A DNA stretch of 64,000 bases from JBEVOS01 sp964563395 (GTDB lineage: Bacteria > Pseudomonadota > Alphaproteobacteria > Caulobacterales > Aquidulcibacteraceae). The stretch's first letter is position 1, and each line of letters begins with the position of its first letter. Below the pieces are notes generated by a model, which ran no database searches, had not been told where the DNA came from, and was given only the letters and a program-made list of their open reading frames with translations. A program made the translations under genes and the position numbers. The stretch spans positions 124,001-188,000 of the forward strand of contig CAZLWK010000005.1 in the NCBI GenBank assembly GCA_964563395.1, read 5' to 3'. Below are positions 60,500-64,000 of this stretch, one piece after another.

Positions 60500-61296
60500 A
60501 CGCGCCCTACGCCAAGAAAAGCCTCGGCCAGCATTTCCTCCTCGATCTCAATCTGACGCGAAAAATCGCGCGACTTGCGCAGGTCGAGCCGGGCGAGGCG
60601 GTGCTGGAGATCGGCCCCGGCCCGGGCGGGCTCACGCGCGCCCTGCTGGAGGCCGGCGCGCGCCCGCTGATCGTGATCGAAAAAGACGCGCGGTTCGTTC
60701 CCGATCTGGCCGCCCTTATCGGCGATGCGGGCGCCGTCATCGAAGCCGACGCGCTCGGCGTAGACGAGACGCAAATACTCGCCGCCCAAGGCGCCGCGCG
60801 CGCGGCGATCGTCGCCAATCTCCCCTACAATGTGGGCACGCCGCTTCTGGTGAAATGGCTCAAGGCCGGCGCTTGGCGCGGGGCCATGACTTTGATGTTT
60901 CAAAAGGAGGTGGCCGATCGGATCGTCGCCGCGCCGAACACGGCCGCCTATGGTCGCCTTGGCGTGCTGGCGCAGGCGCGGTGCGCCGCCGAGATCGTGC
61001 TGCACGTACCGGCGCGCGCCTTCACGCCGCCGCCCAAAGTGGATTCAGCGGTGGTGCGCCTCGTCGACCGGCCGGATCCGTATCCGAATCTCGACACGCT
61101 GGAACGCGTGACGGCGGCCGCCTTCGGGCAACGCCGCAAGATGCTGCGCGCTTCGCTGAAAGCGCTAGGCGATTCCGACGCGCTGTGCCGCGCCGCTGGC
61201 GTCGATCCGACGGCCCGCGCGGAAACGCTGACGCAAATGCAATTTCGGGGGCTCGCCAACGCGCTGCTTGAAGGAAAAGGGGCGCGGAGCGCCTAA
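60496..61296 (+). CDS. rsmA: 16S rRNA (adenine1518-N6/adenine1519-N6)-dimethyltransferase
   Basis: A 266-residue KsgA/Dim1 family methyltransferase that dimethylates two adenines near the 3' end of 16S rRNA during small-subunit maturation. KKSLGQHFLLDLNL at the N-terminus, the SAM-binding LEIGPGPGGLTRALL near residue 38, and the catalytic NLPYNVGTPLLVK near residue 110 are diagnostic. It starts in an ATGA overlap with pdxA and ends in a CTAA overlap with convergent gmk. Confidence 0.96.
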   Translation: MNAPYAKKSLGQHFLLDLNLTRKIARLAQVEPGEAVLEIGPGPGGLTRALLEAGARPLIVIEKDARFVPDLAALIGDAGAVIEADALGVDETQILAAQGAARAAIVANLPYNVGTPLLVKWLKAGAWRGAMTLMFQKEVADRIVAAPNTAAYGRLGVLAQARCAAEIVLHVPARAFTPPPKVDSAVVRLVDRPDPYPNLDTLERVTAAAFGQRRKMLRASLKALGDSDALCRAAGVDPTARAETLTQMQFRGLANALLEGKGARSA

Positions 61297-61931
61297 TCGC
61301 GCCCCGCATTCAACGCGGCGACATGCTCGGCGAGCCAAGGCTGGCGATGTCGCTTCAAGCGTTCGGCGGCGAGAATGCGCATGAGCGCGGCATGTGTTTC
61401 GCCGATGTCCTGATTGATCAGAACATATTCGTATTCGCGCCAATGGCTGATTTCATCGGCCGAGCGGGCCATGCGCCGCGCGATCACCGCTTCAGTATCC
61501 TGCGCCCGCGCGCGCAGACGTCGCTCAAGCTCGGCCAAAGAGGGCGGCAATATGAAAACGGCGGCCACATCGTCCGGCGCCGCCGCGCGCAAAGCCCGCG
61601 CGCCCTGCCAATCGACATCGAACAGAACATCGCGTCCCGCCGCGAGCGCGGCCTCCACCGGCGCGCGCGGCGTACCATAAAAATGATCGAACACGATCGC
61701 CCATTCGAGAAAATCGCCGCGCGAAGCGGCCGCCTCGAAATCGGGACGCGTCATGAAATGATATTCGCGGCCATCTTCCTCGCCTGGACGCGCCGCCCGT
61801 GTCGTCGCCGAAATCGACAATGTGAGCGCCGCGTCGCTGTCCAGCAGCATCCGCGCAAGCGTCGATTTTCCAGCGCCGGATGGGCTCGACAGCGCCAGCA
61901 TCAGGCCGCGCCGGCGCATCTCATTCGACAT
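61293..61931 (-). CDS. gmk: Guanylate kinase
   Basis: A 212-residue kinase that phosphorylates GMP to GDP. The P-loop SSPSGAGKSTL near residue 16, TTRAARPGEEDGREYHF, and the LFDVDWQGARAL-type lid region are conserved. The start at 61931 lies 10 bases inside the end of yicC; an ATG at residue 5 is an alternative. The mltG-yicC-gmk order is a common proteobacterial cluster. The stop overlaps rsmA by 4 bases. Confidence 0.95.
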   Translation of the reverse strand: MSNEMRRRGLMLALSSPSGAGKSTLARMLLDSDAALTLSISATTRAARPGEEDGREYHFMTRPDFEAAASRGDFLEWAIVFDHFYGTPRAPVEAALAAGRDVLFDVDWQGARALRAAAPDDVAAVFILPPSLAELERRLRARAQDTEAVIARRMARSADEISHWREYEYVLINQDIGETHAALMRILAAERLKRHRQPWLAEHVAALNAGRD

Positions 61932-62814
61932 TCGCGGCCTGCTCTTTCAATTGATCGATCATCGCCTTGAGCTCGAGGCCGATCCGCGTGAGATCGAGTT
62001 CGGACGCCTTGGCGCAGAGCGTATTGGCCTCGCGCGTGAATTCCTGCGCCAGAAAGTCGAGCTTGCGCCCGGCGCCGTCGCTCGCGCCCATCAATGCGCG
62101 CGCCTCGGCCACATGCGCTTTCAAGCGCGCGATCTCCTCGGCGACATCCGCTTTCGACGCGGCGAGCGCGGCCTCCTGCGCCAAACGCTGCGGATCGAAT
62201 TGCACCTCGGGCGACAGCGTCATAAGGCGCGCCTTCAGCCTAGCGAGCAAGGCGCTTGGCGCGGCGCCGGCGGCGCCTTCGGCGGCGAGCGTCAGCGCAT
62301 CGATGCGAGCGATGAGATCGTTCAGCACCCCCGCGAGCGCCGCGCCCTCGCGGCGACGCGCGCCCTCGAGCGCGGCGAACGCCGCGTCCGCGCCTGCGAT
62401 CAGGGCCGCTTCAAGCGCCGCGCGCGCGCCGTCGCCTGCCGCGAACGGATCCTCGTCCTGCACCAGCGCCCCGCGCACAAGAAGCAGGCCGTCCCAGCGC
62501 GGTGGGGCCGCCGCGCCGCTTTCGACGAACGGCCTGCCCGCTTCGATCAGGGATTGAACAAAACCCAGATCGATGCGCGCGGCGCGCATGCTTTCGGGCG
62601 GTTGCAAGATGAGGCCCGCCTGCACCGAGCCGCGCCGAAAGCGCCGCGCCGCGTGCGCCCGAACGCCGGCCTCCAGCGCATCGAAGCCCGGCGGCGTGCG
62701 CAGCTTCAGATCGAGGCCCCGCCCATTGACGCTGCGCGCCTCCCAGGTCCAGCGCCAGCCCTCATGCACGCCCTCGGCGCGCCCAAAGCCGGTCATGCCG
62801 GAGACGGTCATCAT
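61921..62814 (-). CDS. YicC/YloC family endoribonuclease
   Basis: A 297-residue protein of the YicC/YloC family, reported to act as an endoribonuclease in E. coli. The N-terminal GMTGFGRAEG motif, WEARSVNGRGLDLKLRTP, and the C-terminal DUF1732 block with KLDFLAQEFTREANTLCAKASELDL and GLELKAMIDQLKEQAANVE are diagnostic. The end overlaps gmk, as in most proteobacteria. It is probably cotranscribed with mltG, 42 bases upstream. Confidence 0.93.
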   Translation of the reverse strand: MMTVSGMTGFGRAEGVHEGWRWTWEARSVNGRGLDLKLRTPPGFDALEAGVRAHAARRFRRGSVQAGLILQPPESMRAARIDLGFVQSLIEAGRPFVESGAAAPPRWDGLLLVRGALVQDEDPFAAGDGARAALEAALIAGADAAFAALEGARRREGAALAGVLNDLIARIDALTLAAEGAAGAAPSALLARLKARLMTLSPEVQFDPQRLAQEAALAASKADVAEEIARLKAHVAEARALMGASDGAGRKLDFLAQEFTREANTLCAKASELDLTRIGLELKAMIDQLKEQAANVE

Positions 62815-62856
62815 CGCCCCTTCGATTCCTGCCGCGAGCTTAGCACGGACGAAAGG

Positions 62857-63930
62857 TCAGCGCGCACCCGCGGCGGCGGCGCGTTCGCGCTCGATCTGGC
62901 GCCATCGGGCCACATTGCGATTGTGCTCGTCCAGCGTGGCGGCGAAAGCGTGCCCGCCCGTTCCATCGGCGACGAAGAAGATATCGTTCGTCTGCGGCGG
63001 GTTGAGCACCGCCTCGATGGAAGCGCGTCCGGGATTGGCGATCGGCGTCGGGGGCAGGCCGGGAATGTGATAGGTGTTGTAGGCGGTGCGGCGCGCCAAC
63101 TCCGAGGCGCGGATGCCCCGTCCAAGCGGGCGGCCCTGCGTCAGCCCATAGATGATAGTGGGATCGCTCTCCAGCGCCATGCCGCGCCGCAGACGATTGA
63201 CGAACACCGCCGCCACGCGCGGGCGCTCGCTCGCCACGCCCGTCTCCTTTTCAACGATGGACGCAAGGATCAGCGCTTCCTCCTGTGTGGAAAAGGGCAG
63301 ATTATCGGCCCGGCGCGGCCAGAGCTCCTCCATCAGCGCATCCTGCGCGGCCTGCATCTGCTCAATGAGCGCCGCGCGCGTCATCCCGCGCTGCACATAA
63401 TAGGTTTCCGGCAGCAGCGATCCCTCGGGCGGCACGGGCGGCACATCGCCGACAAGCACGTCGGAGGCGGCGATGATGTCGACGATCATCGCGCTCGTGA
63501 GGCCTTCAGCGGCCGTGATCGGATGCTGAATGGTTCGCCCCTCGGCGAGCTGCGTGATGATGGCGCGCATGGAGGCGCCGGCAGGCAGGAGATATTCCCC
63601 GGCCTTCATCGAAGCGTCAGGCGCGTAAATCCGTGCGGCAACGCGGAACAAGAGCGCGCTGCGCACCTGATCTTCTTCCTGAAGCTGGCGGGCGATGGCG
63701 GTGACGCTGGCGCCGCGCGGCGCGACGAAACTGGACTCCGTATCGGACGGCCCCGCGCGGTTCGTCTCGACGATAAAACCGATGGCCACAACGAACGCCG
63801 CGAGCGCGCCCAGAAATATGAGGCTCGCCAAAAAGGAAACGCCGCCTCGCCGTGGTTTTTGACGCCGCTCGCCGCGCCCTGGCGGACGCGCGCCGGCGCG
63901 GGAAAAGCCGCGATCGGGCGCGCGGCTCAC
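62857..63930 (-). CDS. mltG: Endolytic murein transglycosylase MltG
   Basis: A 357-residue inner-membrane enzyme that cuts nascent glycan strands. It has a basic cytoplasmic N-terminus, a membrane segment near residues 31-54, and a LysM-like then YceG catalytic domain. The catalytic glutamate lies in ILASIVEKETGV near residue 222, followed by RVAAVFVNRLRRGMALESDPTIIYG. The start is a GTG at 63930 that overlaps the fabF stop as GTGA. fabF-mltG-yicC-gmk is a conserved neighbourhood. Confidence 0.95.
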   Translation of the reverse strand: MSRAPDRGFSRAGARPPGRGERRQKPRRGGVSFLASLIFLGALAAFVVAIGFIVETNRAGPSDTESSFVAPRGASVTAIARQLQEEDQVRSALLFRVAARIYAPDASMKAGEYLLPAGASMRAIITQLAEGRTIQHPITAAEGLTSAMIVDIIAASDVLVGDVPPVPPEGSLLPETYYVQRGMTRAALIEQMQAAQDALMEELWPRRADNLPFSTQEEALILASIVEKETGVASERPRVAAVFVNRLRRGMALESDPTIIYGLTQGRPLGRGIRASELARRTAYNTYHIPGLPPTPIANPGRASIEAVLNPPQTNDIFFVADGTGGHAFAATLDEHNRNVARWRQIERERAAAAGAR

Positions 63931-64000
63931 GACGCTTTCGTCAGGATCAGGGCTGCGTTCGTTCCGCCGAAGCCGAAGGAATTCGACATCGCTGAGCGGA
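63927..64000 (-). CDS. fabF: Beta-ketoacyl-ACP synthase II (C-terminal end only)
   Basis: Only the last 23 codons are in the window. Reading the minus strand gives AMSNSFGFGGTNAALILTKAS then stop. NSFGFGGTN is the conserved C-terminal motif of FabF-type condensing enzymes, with the oxyanion-loop phenylalanine. The TGA overlaps the GTG start of mltG. The rest of the gene lies beyond the right edge. Confidence 0.88.
   Translation of the reverse strand, partial: RSAMSNSFGFGGTNAALILTKAS

Noticed and set aside
1..64000. tRNA, rRNA, CRISPR arrays, insertion sequences, prophage or integrase genes
   Set aside because: None was recognised by reading both strands. No direct-repeat arrays or transposase-like proteins are present. 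A covariance-model search would be needed to exclude a tRNA or small RNA fully.

Overview
The window is a gene-dense, high-GC stretch of an alphaproteobacterial chromosome. It holds about 60 protein genes, almost no spacer DNA and no RNA genes or mobile elements that I could find. Gene content and order point to the Caulobacterales/Hyphomonadales side of the class: dgt-SPOR-nagZ, M23 peptidase plus bactofilin, accBC-aroQ, aat-DUF2155-mlaD-NDUFA12, aspS/rnd/ppx/ppk/hdaA/DUF2066/purMN/ndk, and pepA-holC with lptF-lptG-lptD-surA-pdxA-rsmA. This placement is inference from gene order, not a phylogeny. One assembly gap (10 N) sits at 7454-7463.

Layout: 1-3000, minus-strand operon dgt > SPOR protein > nagZ (nagZ runs off the left edge). 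3036-6240, erpA, a Sel1-repeat protein, a nitroreductase, a small membrane protein on the other strand, xthA and an EthD-like protein. 6244-9539, namZ (DUF1343) and a DOMON-like protein on the minus strand, tyrS on the plus strand. 9536-15640, a giant AsmA/DUF3971 envelope protein diverging from bcp, then the M23 peptidase-bactofilin pair closed by a strong terminator. 15712-20254, a SulP transporter, a YcaC-like hydrolase with a divergent LysR regulator, and prfB with a programmed frameshift. 20331-26926, PBP1A, AmiC-type amidase, a 544-base leader and rne. 27014-31136, M48 protease, DsbA-like lipoprotein, a double-hotdog thioesterase, thiG and thiS. 31215-35891, aroQ-accB-accC, a small lipoprotein, aat, DUF2155, mlaD and NDUFA12. 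36062-38818, a large protein derived from class II ribonucleotide reductase. 38904-50448, an MDR oxidoreductase, aspS, rnd, ppx, ppk1, hdaA, DUF2066, purM and purN. 50539-53452, a small Arg-rich ORF, ndk, an I78 inhibitor lipoprotein, holC and pepA. 53608-61296, LPS export and outer-membrane assembly genes (lptF, lptG, lptD, surA) followed by pdxA and rsmA. 61293-64000, gmk, yicC, mltG and the 3' end of fabF on the minus strand.

The dominant theme is envelope construction: peptidoglycan synthesis (PBP1A), turnover (AmiC, MltG, SPOR, M23), recycling (NagZ, NamZ), cell-shape scaffolding (bactofilin), LPS transport and phospholipid asymmetry (MlaD, AsmA-like). Housekeeping translation, nucleotide and replication-control genes are interleaved. 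Genes are packed with 4-base overlaps both head-to-tail (ATGA/GTGA/TTGA) and tail-to-tail (YTAR), so many neighbours are probably translationally coupled and many convergent transcripts must overlap.

The most unusual item is the 918-residue protein at 36062-38818. Its last ~230 residues look like a well-preserved C-terminus of adenosylcobalamin-dependent ribonucleotide reductase (NrdJ). The upstream part still follows the NrdJ order of segments but appears to have lost every catalytic motif, which suggests a retained non-catalytic paralogue.
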